From Chaetoderma sp. LZ-2023a (lineage: Eukaryota > Mollusca > Caudofoveata > Chaetodermatida > Chaetodermatidae): DNA of 64,000 bases. The DNA is taken from the NCBI GenBank assembly GCA_034401795.1, contig CM067367.1, positions 31,573,329 to 31,637,328 on the forward strand, given 5' to 3'. Each line of letters begins with the position of its first letter. Positions within the stretch are counted from its first letter, which is position 1. This document shows positions 35,134-47,727 of this stretch, one piece after another. The notes below the pieces were generated by a model. That model did no database searches. It saw nothing but the letters and a program-made list of their open reading frames with translations, and was not told the DNA's origin. The translations under genes were made by a program, and so were the position numbers.

Positions 35134-38100
35134 AAGTTGTTGCTAACTAAGGCACTACCACCTTTGTAAAATGTTGGTCCATACACAGCACATGCCATGC
35201 AATATTGCTATCTCAGTAAAGTGCGTATATGGCTAAATAGGCTTTGCCGGCCCAAACGAAACATTTAGCCAAGTAAGCATGTATATGGTTCTGTTAAATC
35301 AATGCATTTCAAACAGATACACAATCTCTCACGGAAATGTGCACGCAGTTTTTTTGGGTTTTTTGTTTTTGTTTTTTTTAATAGGGAGAATTTAACCAAA
35401 ATCACTGATAAAATTTAAAAACTAAAATATCATGTACATATTGGCAAACTAACTTAAACTTATTAAACAATATCTTACAGGCTAAAACTGTCTGAAGAAT
35501 CATTAACAGTTTAAACATTAAAACATTGTTTTCTAAATATAAACTAGTGCATTATCTATTTTGCATTTAACACCTTTATCCGTATCGATGATCTTGATTA
35601 TGTAGCTTATAACCATGCTATTACGTCATGACAAAAAGGCTGCCTAAACCCTCTATCGTGCCTTTGGTACAGCAACTCCGTCTTGAAAAATCAAGAGGAA
35701 GGTCTGGTTAGGTGTCACATAAGGTCTGGTTGATAAATATATTAAAATGATTTAATTTTAAATCGTTTTGGACACTCCATTTGCCAAGAAAGTATTAAGA
35801 AAAAATAACAATAAAAATGAAAAATAAAACTACCAATGTCATAAGAAATGCATATGATATCAGCAGCAGTACCTGAAATAAAATGTGCATAGTAACAGTC
35901 TATCGGAATGACTATATATATAAAAGATATTATTGTAAAACAATTTTTTATGAATTAAATTGTATTCAGTAATTGCAAGGGTTCGAACCATGGTACTTAT
36001 GTTTATAAGTCAAAGCCTCTACCTTTGGACCAATGATAATATTATCTAGCAAGGTTGTCAAAATGTCATGTTTCCCGTATGCGAAAATTGGTACCAAATG
36101 GAAAATATACTAAATATACTTTTAAGGATGCAATATAACCAAGCATGATATTTGGATTGCACATAACGGAAATAGAAAACCTGTTATCAATTTCAGACTT
36201 ATTTATATGAACAGCATACACATGTAAATAATTGTATATAATGTACAGCAGACGGCATTTTCTTTAGTAACCACTCTTTCCATAGCAACACACTTTAAAT
36301 TGTCTCCCTTGTCTTAATCATAGTGTAGAGCTGACTCTATGAAAGTTTTTTGCAAAATACACTGCTTATCGTGTCTTGTATATATCTTAGTAACTATACA
36401 TTCGATTGTTGCAAAATTTTCAGCATATGAACAGATCATATTATCGGTTATATAAATATCTTACTCAAGGCATTTTTGTTATGATGGCATGTGGTTTATG
36501 CTCGGAAAGATTTATTTTGAAATAAGATTACTTATCATCTAACCAAGCTTATGCAACATATCTGGCTTATAAAATAATAAACAAATGTGTCTTAGCCTGG
36601 CTTGTCATGTGCTCAGTTTAGGTTTAGCTATATTTAGTCAAAGTTTGCTTAGATTAGCATAGTATTTATGGATAAAATTGGCTGATCAACCAGGAAAGTG
36701 AAAAACAGTATGGAACTGCCAATAAATCTGAAAGAATCTTGATGCTAAAAAGGCTCCACTAATATATGCATAATTATCCTAAAGAATTATGAAAAATAAA
36801 GGCTAAAGTGTCTGTTAATTTTGAATTCATTAGGCATCTCATCAGGGTTCCAATGCCAAGTTCCTAAGCACCATTTCTGATTTGAATATCATGTTGGGAC
36901 CCATCATAAAATTCAAATTGGAACCTATGGTGCCACTGTAATCCACCTAATTTAACAATCTTACAATTTCCTACATAAACAATTGTAATCTAACTAAGCT
37001 GAAGCTTAGTTACGGTTTAGCTTTTTAGCAGTATACGCTGACATTAGGTTTAGTTCAAATATAGTTTGTTTTAGTAATATGTTGTGATATTAGGCCTAGA
37101 TTGGTTTTTAGTTTGTTTGAGCTTTAACTAGTTTGAGAAATATGAATCCTAAGGCTTAGCTATGGTTATAGCTTGTATTAACAACTGGGTGTGTGTCTAG
37201 TTTTGTTGCCTTTAAAATAAAAACAATGATATTTTTAGAGATACTGAAGTATTACAGATATGTCAGAATTGTGAAAGCAAAAAATGCACATGGCTGTGTT
37301 TCAAACATCAAATTTCTGAAAATTCTAAATTCGTAGAAAATCAAAAATAAAATGTATAAAAATTAAGAAAAATATTACAAAAAAATGTATTTCAAATTCT
37401 TTTTTATATTTTTAGAAAATGCAGAAATCCCCAATAATATTTTAGAAGTAATCTAAAGAAATTGTACAAAACCAAGTTTTATGTGGCATCAGATTTTTCC
37501 AAGACCATAGATCACTGGCAGAGGTTGCACTGGCCACATCTCATGTATATATCACACCATGGGACTAGATGTGATGCGCGTTGTAAATTATTTTTTAATA
37601 AGGAGAATTTAACCAGCATCACTGATAAAACTTAAAAACTAAAATATCATGTACTTATTGGCAAACTAACTTAAACTTATTAAACAATGTCTTACAGGCT
37701 AAAACTGTCTGAAGAATCATTAACAGTTTAAACATTAAAACATTGTTTTCTAAATATAACTAGTGCATTATCTATTTTGCATTTAGCACCTTTACGCGTA
37801 TCGATGATCTTGATTATGTAGCTTTTAGCCATGCTATTACGTCATGACAAGCAGGCTGTCCAACCCCTCTATCGTGCCTTTGGTACAGCAACTCCGTCCT
37901 GATAAATCAAGAGGAAGGTCTGGCTAGCTGTCACATAAGGTCTGGTTGATAAATATATTAAAATGCTTTAATTTTAAATCGTTTTGGACACTGCATTTGC
38001 CAAGAAAGTATTAAGAAAAACTAACAATAAAAATGAAAAATAAAACTACCAATGTCATAAGAAATGCATATGATATCAACAGAAGTACCTGAAATAAAAT

Positions 38101-39076
38101 GTGCATAGTAACAGTGTATCGGAATGACTAGATATATAAAAAATATTATTGTAAAACATTTTTTATGAATTAAATTGTATTCAGTATTTGCAAGGATTCG
38201 AACCATGCTACTTATGTTTATAAGACAAAGTCTCTACCTTTGGACAAATGATGATTTTCTCAAAAAATCCTATCAAAATGTCCTGTTTCCTGTATGCGAA
38301 AATTTGGTACCAAATGGAATACATACTAATTTTGAAAGATGAAATATAACTAAGCATGATTATTTAGATTGCACATAACGGAAATAAAAAACCTGTTATC
38401 AATTTAAGACTTATTTATATGAACAGCATACACCTGTAAATAATTGTATATAATGTAAAGCAGACAACATCTTCTTTAGTAACCACTCTTTCCATAGCAA
38501 CACACTTCAAATTGTCTCCCTTGTCTTAATCATAGTGTAGAGCTGACTCCATGAAGTATTTTTGCAAAATACACTGCTTATCTTGCCTTGCATATATCTT
38601 AGTAAGAATACATATATTTGGTCATTCCGATATGGGTAAACTTGTTAAATGCAAAACAGATAATGCACTAGTTTATATTTAGAAAACAATGTTTTGATGC
38701 TTAAACTGTTAATGATTCATCAGGAAGTTTTAGCCTGTAAGACAGTGTTTAATAAGTTTAAATTAGTTTGCCAATAAGTACTTGATATTTTAGTTTTTAG
38801 ATTTTATCAGTGATGTTGGTTAAATTCCCCTTATACAAAATAAAAAAAATAAAAATTAATTGTTGCTGACTAAGGCACTAACACCTTTGTAAAATTGTCG
38901 TCCATACACAGCACATGTCGTGCAATATTGATATCTCAGTGCAGTGTGTATATGGCTAAACACGCTTTGCCGGGCCAAACGAAACATTTAGCCAAGTTAG
39001 CATGTATACGGTTCTGTTCGATCAATGCATTTCAAACAGATGCACAATCTCTCAAGGAAATGTACACGCAGTTTAC
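35134..39076. repeat. Nested repeat block A-B-C-B'-b-A', second copy
   Basis: Same as 21288-25230. tRNA-like boxes at about 35971-36036 and 38191-38254 (minus). Confidence 0.75.
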
Positions 39077-39605
39077 GAATCATTCATTATAGGCCAGAAG
39101 GTGTGTATAACCCTATGCTCACTCTACCTATATAGTAAGATATTTATCGTGTGCTCGTGGCTAACAATTCGACAATGTTGTTGATGCATTATTAATCCAT
39201 AACTTACAGTCAGATTGCTCTTCAAATCCGTAATGAGTCCCGACTGAAAATGATGATAATTATTTTAGAATAAATAGACTGATAGCTGTTACAGCAAAAA
39301 TTTTCATTCAAATTTCTATCAAATCTGTATCAGGTAGTAGTCGCATTACCTACTGATTATTTTGACAATAATCTGACAGAATGCTGGGCTGTCCTTGATA
39401 GCAACAACTTTCATGCAAATTATTGTCACTTGCGCTGAACAGTATTAAAATACAAGCTGTCCAATGTACTGCCGTGAATACGTTCTATGTACATACTTAC
39501 GCTTCCAGAGATGGCTGACAAATGATCATTTGCACGTGCAGACAGGGTTTTCTGTTTAAGAAATCCTGGTCTGTACAGACAATAGACTAAATGAATATGG
39601 CTTCC

Positions 39606-40000
39606 AATTCACCTTTCCAGAGTATCCATCTGTCGTCTGATGTCATATGACGACATAATCAGCCAAGCGGCGTGTAGGATGACGTCATAGTCATTAAGTC
39701 ATAAATGGTTCTATATGGCCCATCGTTAACTCATAATGGTCCGACACGTTGTAAGAATTGCATGTACCTACTATTTAATAAACATGCGGTTGCATATTTT
39801 GAAACCAATTTGACTGGACGCTGTTGCTACAGTAGGCAGCAACAGCGCCCAGTCAAATTAGTTCCAAAATATTCAATAGATTATCTGTATAGTTTTCTGG
39901 AAATTGATAGTCATGGAGTTCAGAGATCGATCGATACCAACACGAGAGAGGAGGTTAGCTAGAGATGGGCCGGGCATAGCTAAAAATGGAAATGTCCATT
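39606..40000 (-). mobile_element. Palindromic MITE, copy G in second segment
   Basis: Identical to 25760-26154. Confidence 0.87.
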
Positions 40001-40533
40001 GGTACAATGATTGTGGAGTTATGGCATTGCATGGTGGGTAGAAATGCATACGGGGTAGATTGAAAAGAAATCAACAGACATCTCATATCTCGTGAAAAAG
40101 TGTCTATATATAATTGGACACGATAACTTTAACTGAGTATCTACACATAAGAATAAGAATGGAAATTGAAATAAACGGGTACAGATTTGGTCGCGATCGC
40201 AGTCATGGAATGTAATAAGCCATGCTAAGCTTTTGGAAATATGTATTGTATTTTCGGGCGTGACATCGTTATTCAAACAGAATATAACAGTATACAATCT
40301 GCCATTGTTCAGAAATGTTTCACTGCTACATCCGCCATTCCACATCTCCATGTCGCAATGCTACTCGGTACAATAGATAATGTCACATAATAGAAACTTA
40401 AGTTCTTATTGCCTTAGTCGGTGCTGCCACATAGGTAATTATAATGTTTTAAAGCACATGTTTATTTCTGATTGGTTGATAAGTACATCATTATAGTGTT
40501 CATAGACCTGAGAAAGGCATCAACACGCAGTGG

Positions 40534-40876
40534 ATGAATCCAGTTTCGTGTATGCCTCGCCCATCTCTAGCTAAGTTCCACCCACAATTTGCCGGTATTG
40601 GGATCGTTCTATCCCTGCACGCCATGAGTCCCAATTTCCAGAAAACTATACAGGTAAGCTGTTGAATATTTTGAACTTAATTTGATTAGGTACTGCTGCT
40701 ACATATGGCAACAAGCGCGTCCGGTTAAGTTAGTTTCAAAATAATCAACGGCATGTTTATTAAATATTAAAGACATAAAATTCGTACACCTTGGCGGTCT
40801 ATTAGGCGTTTAATACTTCATTCATAACGTTGCTGATTATGACGTAATTTGATTGATAGCTAAACTAGATTCGTCC
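40534..40876 (+). mobile_element. Palindromic MITE, copy H in second segment
   Basis: Identical to 26688-27030. Confidence 0.82.
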
Positions 40877-41033
40877 ATTATTAGCTCGCTTCCTGCCATA
40901 CTCGCCTGAATAACTGTTTTCCGTTAATGAACAATATCCGTCTGGCATAAATGGCAAGCTTTCCCTTGAGCGGATTTTAAAGTATGATTTCATTTCGAAT
41001 ACTGGTGTCCCTGTGTTGCTTACCGTTCTCAAA

Positions 41034-42005
41034 TTACGGATGTTTCGTCATTTCTTTATCCCTATATCGTCTAGGACAGAACAGTTTGATAACATCATCT
41101 CGTACTGTCTTTGCGGCGAAACAGTATATTAAAGGATTCAATGTTGAATTACTGAACGCAATATACATTAAGACCAAGTACATATTATCTCTCATTTTTC
41201 TGTAATTCTCAATTCTCTTATGCTGTATATGAGCGTAGATAGAGGCTGGAGACCATGCAATGAAGAATAAGATAATGATAATAGTAACCGCACGTGCATC
41301 TGCGTTCTGTCGAGTTTGCTGCTCAGATACAACAGATGCCCTTGACATCCACACCGCGATATATTTCGCGACGTGCAGCAGCGCAAGGGCCACACATGGG
41401 ACTATGCTATTTAGAATTAAGTAAGCCATGTCATATCCGTAGCGGCCACCACTCAATGTACAGATGGTCACTCGCTTGCCATCCATTATGACCGATTTTG
41501 TGCCATACAGAATAACCAAAGGCATCAGATATAAGCTCACGAAAACGACAATAACTATGCAAACCTTGATGACAAATGGACTGGTTAAGTTTGCTCTCGC
41601 TCTAAGCGGTAATGCCAATTGGTAAAAACGAAGTGCTGCGAAGAACACAAGATGGTACTCACTGGCATATAGACCCATGATTCCAGAGAACATAAAAATT
41701 TGACATCCGCGACCAAACTCGGGAATCGGCATAGTTGGGAAAATAAATGCTGCGAAGAATGCACCGGACAGGCAGCATATGACATCCATGCATGCCAGGC
41801 TGGTCAGTAACATAAATATTGGTGACAGGTACTTGCGTGATTTTATGAAATACGTGATGAGAATTGTGTTGAACATGGCTCCAGACAGATTGTACACAAT
41901 CGGTACCTCACGGTAAACGAAACTGGGGATTGTCCGGAACATCAGCGAGAAATCATCATATACTGTTCTGTTGTCTGTGATATTGAGGTTATCTAATGAT
42001 TCCAT
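41034..42005 (-). CDS. Rhodopsin-type GPCR, second copy of the intact receptor
   Basis: Protein identical over all 323 residues to 27188-28159, with the same flanks, including the acceptor-like site before the ATG and MITE copy H downstream. Treat as the same gene until the assembly is checked; counting both would overstate the receptor family. Confidence 0.88.
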   Translation of the reverse strand: MESLDNLNITDNRTVYDDFSLMFRTIPSFVYREVPIVYNLSGAMFNTILITYFIKSRKYLSPIFMLLTSLACMDVICCLSGAFFAAFIFPTMPIPEFGRGCQIFMFSGIMGLYASEYHLVFFAALRFYQLALPLRARANLTSPFVIKVCIVIVVFVSLYLMPLVILYGTKSVIMDGKRVTICTLSGGRYGYDMAYLILNSIVPCVALALLHVAKYIAVWMSRASVVSEQQTRQNADARAVTIIIILFFIAWSPASIYAHIQHKRIENYRKMRDNMYLVLMYIAFSNSTLNPLIYCFAAKTVRDDVIKLFCPRRYRDKEMTKHP

Positions 42006-42167
42006 TTTCTTTATATTTTACCTGAAAGTAATCAGAATATGTATCTAATTTTGTACGAATGGAAGTATGCGAGAAAAGCACCTTGCAGAGATCAGCTGTT
42101 TTGCTCTAGACGAAGGTGTATCCTTATGACAGAATTATGACTTAATCAAGCACAATCGCATTAGACC

Positions 42168-42226
42168 AAACAATACAATACAATACAATACAATACAATA
42201 CAATACAATACAATACAATACAACAC
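42168..42226 (+). repeat. (CAATA)n repeat, second copy
   Basis: Same as 28322-28380, the tail of the CR1/L2 fragment. Confidence 0.9.
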
Positions 42227-42266
42227 AATAAAATAAAATACAAAGCAATACAATGCAATCCAATAC

Positions 42267-42670
42267 AATACCACAATTATATAGCGTCATTTATCAATAC
42301 ATTAATTTTCAAACGCGTTGATGAACGGATGTATTTTTAACTTTTCCTTGAATTTATTATGGGAGCCACTGCTCTTAATGTTCAGTGATCGTCTTTTAGC
42401 TTTGAAGCACCAACGCTAAATGCCCTGTCACCACGGGAAGATCGATATGATTGTAGGATATGAACTAAGTGGTGGTCTCAGACTCAGATTTGTCTTGGGT
42501 GAGTTTGAATTTATTTCGAGTAATCCATTGACTAATAGCTTCAATGCAAGTTCTGACTAGTTGCAGAGCTGTAGTCTCATTTACAGGTATGTTAGGTTTG
42601 AATGTTAGATATAATCGTGTTTCATCCTCATGCATGTGAATCTGGAGATCATCTTTTGTGATATGCCCAC
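42267..42670 (-). pseudogene. CR1/L2 reverse transcriptase, 3' part (right of the catalytic box)
   Basis: Counterpart of 28421-28825. Here the frame is open a little longer and gives GHITKDDLQIHMHEDETRLY, which joins conceptually to SAPMG at the other side of the MITE at 42671-43036. The 1-base difference from the first copy (missing T near 42611) restores this frame, so the right contig may be more accurate here. Confidence 0.78.
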
Positions 42671-43036
42671 AATTCACATTTCCAGAGTACCCATCCATCC
42701 ATCATATGACGTCATAATCAACTACGTGATATGTAGAATGACATCATAATGAAGGACGTCATGAATGACGTCGATAAGTACGTCACGAACGCACATTTGA
42801 AGACGGTCTATGCGTCGTTGTACAAATTGTTTGCTTTTACTATTTAATAAATATTATGCTAAATATTTTGTAACTAATTTTAACAAATTAGTTACAAAAT
42901 ATTCAATAGCTTCCCTGTATGGTTTTCAGGAAATTGATAGTTAGAGCATTGGGGGATCGATCAATTCCAACACGGCGATGTGTGGGTGGAACTTGGCTAG
43001 TGATGGGCGGGGCATAGCTAAAATGGAAAGGTCCAT
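42671..43036 (-). mobile_element. Palindromic MITE, copy I, complete
   Basis: 366 bp inserted inside CR1/L2 coding sequence. Termini AATTCACATTTCCA and TGGAAAGGTCCATA. The hairpin is compact (about 42858-42910): arms CTAAATATTTTGTAACTAATTT and AAATTAGTTACAAAATATTCAATAG with almost no loop. CRE-like TGACGTCATAATCA, then GTCATGAATGACGTC. Because the host sequence is a known coding frame, this is the best place to read the exact insertion point. Confidence 0.9.
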
Positions 43037-44020
43037 AGGAGCAGAGTACACTGTGAAGATTTCCAGGCCAAGAACCGAGCCTTGTGGTACGCCATGCTGT
43101 AACAAGACATTCGAGCTTATGGTGGGTACACCCAGCTTAGTGTCTCTATGTGAGGTGTGACCGTATCCATGGCAAGGCCGCTCCAGTTATGCCAATGCTT
43201 TTATTCAATCACGTGATATGTATTTCGTAATCGGTTGTGTTGAACGCAGCAGATAGATGAACAAACACCAGGAAAACTGCATTGCGGTTATCTAGTGCTC
43301 GCAAGATATCATTTTGGACTCTGACAAAGGCTCGTTCTGTTCCGTGGTGCTCTCTATAAGCTGACTCAAATTTTTTGGCCAGTCTGCAATGCTGCATATG
43401 ATTAGATATACAATCTGCCACCAGCTTTTCGATGAACTTAGACAATACTGAAAGGTTTGAAACTGCTCGGTAATTGTTAAGCGTCTCATGGTCGAGTGCT
43501 GGATTTTAAGCAATGGGATCGTTCAGGCATTTTTCAGAAGAGATGAGAAATCACCATCCGCATCAACATGATGCTTAACTATTGATGTCGGTATGGGGCG
43601 GGGGGGGGGGGGGGGCAAGCTACCAAGACTTACTTGGCAATGGCATGATTATTTCTTTCATTTCCTCCTCAGTTGCAGGAGAGAAATCTTCAAGTTTCGG
43701 AGGTGGGTGTATTTCTTCGCCATTTAGCAAAGCCAAGATAAGTGTCTCACGGTTTGTTGTGGATAGTGGTAATTTTTTCGGAGAAGATCGTGTTAAAGGT
43801 GTCAGCTAACTTAACGGTATATTCATGTCTCATCAATTTGGCTTTGGTTTTCATATGGAGAAGTTGATCAATCATCCCTTGTGCTATCTGATCTGCTGTA
43901 ACCAATCTCAGATTGGAATAACAATCTGAAAACACAATGCAGGACACCGAACTGTCACTTAAATTTATGACGTCATTATCAAATACATCCAATGTTAGTT
44001 GACCTGGATTCCCAACCAAA
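43037..44020 (-). pseudogene. CR1/L2 reverse transcriptase, 5' part
   Basis: Minus frames in order from 44020: VKLADTFNTIFSEKITTI, FSPATEEEMKEII, then after a G16 run LDPIPTSIVK-like sequence, NNYRAVSNLSVLSKFIEKLVAD, KKFESAYREHHGTERAFVRV, LVFVHLSAAFNTTD (catalytic Asp replaced: VFVHLSAAF instead of LLDLSAAF) and HGVPQGSVLGLEIFTVYSAPM just before the MITE. Multiple frameshifts. It is the same element as 42267-42670. No endonuclease part is seen beyond 44020. Confidence 0.8.
43600..43615 (+). repeat. G16 homopolymer
   Basis: Sixteen G after GGGGC inside the decayed reverse transcriptase. Could be a true expansion or a miscall. Confidence 0.9.
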
Positions 44021-45764
44021 ATGACGTAGCTCCGTCACGAAAATAGAACGGTTAGTCATGCAGGAAAGGCTCCTGAAGGTCTCGCGGTCTCGTAAGGTTG
44101 TGGGGCTGGGTCGGCTAAAAGCAAATTTTGTCGACGACGTAACGAGTCGATGGAATGATTCGTTTCCGTGGACGCGGATGCACGTTCGCTCCACGAGTAC
44201 CTATGTCAATTGTGCCAAACGAGGCTATGCTCCTGAATGCCCGCCTAGTGGTGGTCTACAGGTAGTCAATAAGGGTACGGGGAGGTAGGGAGGCGAATGC
44301 TTCCCTCAGAATCTGCCGAGAAGAGTTCCACCCTACCGAAAAAGGAGGAGCGTGAACACAATTTAAGCAGTTTTAAAAATGCGGAAGTTGGCCGCTACCA
44401 TTTAATTGCGCATAGGATACTTATGAAGTCCTAAAACGAAGCATTCAATGCTGATAAACAATAATAAACACTGACCATTGTTAATGCTGTTTCTATGACA
44501 ACTGACAGAACGCCCATTTTTTGAAAGTATTTGAAAATAAAATTGTTAAAATTGCCTACGTTTGAGGCGTAATGTAATGAAGCGAAATAAATCTTAGCAT
44601 ATCACGATTTCATTCTGTATAAATAAATATAATTTTTGATTGGTGAATTTTAATTGGGTACTCGTGTCTTGAAGCCAATTTCACAACTTAAAATTATACT
44701 AATTCATACATAATGAAATATTCATTTGTTAAGATCTATTTCGTTTCATTACATATACGCACACAATTTAAGCCTCTAAAATTTAAACAATTGTTATTTT
44801 TCAGCATTTTGGTATGAATATGCACCTTTATAAGTAATTTCAAGTCCAATATACTGATGTTTTGTTTGTCATTATTTTTTGTGTCGCATTCGTCAGAACC
44901 TGTTCGACACGTGCAACACAAGCAACTGTTTTAAAAACATGTACAAAGAAATGGGAGCATGTGTCGCTAACTATCTAGCCAATCAGAAATAATTGTGTGA
45001 CCTTTCACAATACATTTCCCGCAGGACAACATGGAGTTCAACGCCCTTATAGTCCAGCAGCTTGTCATGAAATAGGCCTATAGTTTTCGAGATACCCAAG
45101 ATGGAAGTACAACATTTGTCAACATACACCAAAATGTTCGATTAAGGAAGCCTATGTTGACACTCTAGAGCTAAGAATTTTGGAGTCAAATTAGTTTTTT
45201 GGGTGAAGAAGTGCTAAAAATTAAATTTCATCATTAGTCGAGAATGATATGTAATTCTGTAGTATTTTTGTGGAAAATGTAAAGTTTTGCAGATTTGGTA
45301 CAAGTTTAATTTTCACCATCATCTAGGACCTGTTTCATGTTTTTAGGACTCCGAATACGTTGTCCAACTCGGTGAACATTCCCTTGTCAAGCCGTGATGC
45401 GCCTTTCACTATCTTTGCTGTACTTGTCAAATACAACATGTATTTGCTCAACTGCATAGCCACTGTTAGAATGTACACTATTGCACAGCATATAGTAAAA
45501 GAACCTCTTGGCCATATTTTCAAAGCTAAATACTGGCGCAACTACCAGAAGTCTGTGCGCTCAATATCTGCATAGAGGCATAGCCATCAAATATCATAGC
45601 ATCACACTCGAATAGCCGCTACTGTTTCCAGTCTAGGAAGTCCTTCTAGACTTTGCCCGAGCTCTGACCTTACACATGATACCATATTACCATCTTCTGT
45701 AGATATGCTGAATGGAACTGGTTCAGTTCAAATAACATAACTCTCGGTAAGGCAACCTTATCTT
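44021..45764. other. No gene recognised
   Basis: AT-rich. X-box-like GTTTCTATGACAAC at 44489-44502 within a repeat shared with 57288-57301. Overlapping 68-90 codon ORFs on both strands near 44000-44290 and 45335-45575 match nothing I know. Confidence 0.45.
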
Positions 45765-46160
45765 AATTCACCTTTCCAGAGTATCCATTCATCATCAGAC
45801 CTCGTATGACGTCATAATCAGCTCAGGTCGTGTATGATGACGTCATAATCATTACGTCACAAAGGGTTCCATGTAGACCGTCACCAAATCTCAAATGGTC
45901 CGACACGTTGTATGAATTCTATATCTTTGTAGTTCTTTGCTATTTAATAAATATGCTGTTGAATAGTTTGAAACTAATCTGGCTGGGTGCTGTTGCTGCG
46001 CAGCCAAATTAGTTTCAAAATATTCAACAGCTTACCTGTGTAGTTTTTTGGAAATTGATGGCCAGGGTGTTCAGTCATCGATCGATCCCAACACGAGTGA
46101 TGTGTGGGTGGAGCTTAGCTAGAGATGGGAGGGGCATAGCTAAAACCGGAACGGTCCATT
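45765..46160 (-). mobile_element. Palindromic MITE, copy J
   Basis: 396 bp, termini AATTCACCTTTCCAGAGTAT and CGGAACGGTCCATT. Two perfect TGACGTCATAATCA sites. Hairpin 45956-46030 with shortened apex (GTTGCTGCGCAGCC). The GTGGGTGGAGCTTAGCTAG and GGCATAGCTAAAA half is well kept. Confidence 0.9.
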
Positions 46161-47478
46161 GTGCACAAGACTACACCTGTCTTTGCAGAAGGCTTGTAAC
46201 AATGCGTGCAGCTATGATGCATCAATTGAGAATGTTGACAAATATATGTGCAACAATCCATTGGCAATAGAACAGCTAAATGAAGATGATAGTGACACTT
46301 AAAAGTTGGGTCGAATGGCAGGGATATTATATGACCGTTGTTACGAGTACCAGAGTAGGCAAACTTAAGTACTTATGAACTGTCTTCTTCAGCACTGTAG
46401 CGTCAGTCATCCAGTAATGTCTATGCATTGGTCAGTTCTTACTAACTTATTATTTCCATGAAATCTGCATTCCTGATCTTTATCTCGGTACATACGTATT
46501 CCTAATGTAATCTGTATGGAGATAATTCGTTCATCACATTAACTGTTTCATTTTTTAATTTCAAATTGTAATCCATTCAAATGTGTGGCAGTTCATGCAA
46601 ATACATGTTCTTGTTAAAATATCATTCTTTCCGACTATTTTTAGTTGTGAGAGCAACTAGTATAAGTCGGTATGTCGGTACGTCTGTAGGAAGAACTGTT
46701 GATTTGACTCAAAAATTCTCAGCTCGTACACATCTTCAAAATTTTCAACAGTGACTTTACTTTAGTCACGATGGCATCGCGAACTTATTGATATATGTTA
46801 ATTAATTAATGAACATTTTATTTAAAGCTGACGTTTCCGCATCACTACTTTGTTCGACCTTCAAATGACTTTGTCATTGACAGAATGACATTTACCTTGA
46901 CGCAAAATCGGTCAAACCTTATTACTGGACTCAGTAACCTTTAAAACATCCAATTAGACACCGATATCATAAAAATTCAGCAATTATGAGCAGAGATGTG
47001 CTCATCGGCATGTCTGGCAGCAAAAGGGCCCAAAACCGACCAAAAATAGGATCTGAGGGGCCCGAAAATCTGAACCCTTAACATTTCTGGTTTTATGTTT
47101 AAAGTGGTATAAAGCCTGAAAATATTCACTTTGAGCACAAAAATCCTACTGAATTACACATCATCCCCTAATATTATTGAAATTCCATTTTTCTCAATTG
47201 ATCACCAAAAACTGTTAATTTGACCGCAAAATTCTCAACTCGAACAAATGTTCAAGACTGTCAACACTAGATTCCTTAAACCTGATGCCAAGCCGAGCAT
47301 TTTGACATAGGCTGAAAAATGTTGTACTGCCATCTGAAGTTGGTCATCCGAATCTGCTTTTCTGATAATCAACTCTTATTGCAGAAGGTGTCAAAGTCGA
47401 AATCTTATACAACCTCAGCTGTGCCTTTTCTAAAGACGCTAAAAAGAAACAGATTGACTGGGAGGCGATTGGGAAGAA
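46161..47478. other. No gene recognised
   Basis: AT-rich intergenic DNA, no supported ORF. TAATTAATTAATGAAC at about 46799 is a simple AT motif only. Confidence 0.45.
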
Positions 47479-47507
47479 ACAGCAGCATTAGCAGCAGCAA
47501 CAACAGC

Positions 47508-47547
<40 letters not shown>

Positions 47548-47560
47548 GCAGCAGTAGCAG
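47479..47560 (+). repeat. (CAG/CAA)n microsatellite
   Basis: CAGCAGCAACAACA-type trinucleotide run. A 110-codon plus ORF spanning it is not otherwise supported. Confidence 0.95.
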
Positions 47561-47727
47561 GAACATCGGCATGAACTACATCAAACTATGCATCCTTAAT
47601 ACATGCAACTATGGTAAATATATGGACGAATTTCTGTTTGTCAATAACTGAATGTTTTTGCACGAATAAATATATAATGACCAGCAAAGGAAATTAACTT
47701 TTTCTGTTACACACAGAAACAAACTAG

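Larger units (their letters stand above)
29614..42959 (+). repeat. 13.35-kb repeated segment, second copy (right contig start)
   Basis: Same sequence as 15768-29113. About 13 single-base insertions or deletions, and no substitutions that I noticed, fall in the first 1.8 kb; two more are at positions equivalent to the last 400 bp of the left contig. The features listed below within it are the same loci again. Confidence 0.97.

Noticed and set aside
15768-42959. A real recent tandem duplication expanding the GPCR family
   Set aside because: Dovetail geometry, a 500-N gap and indels confined to contig ends favour an assembly artefact, although only reads can settle it.
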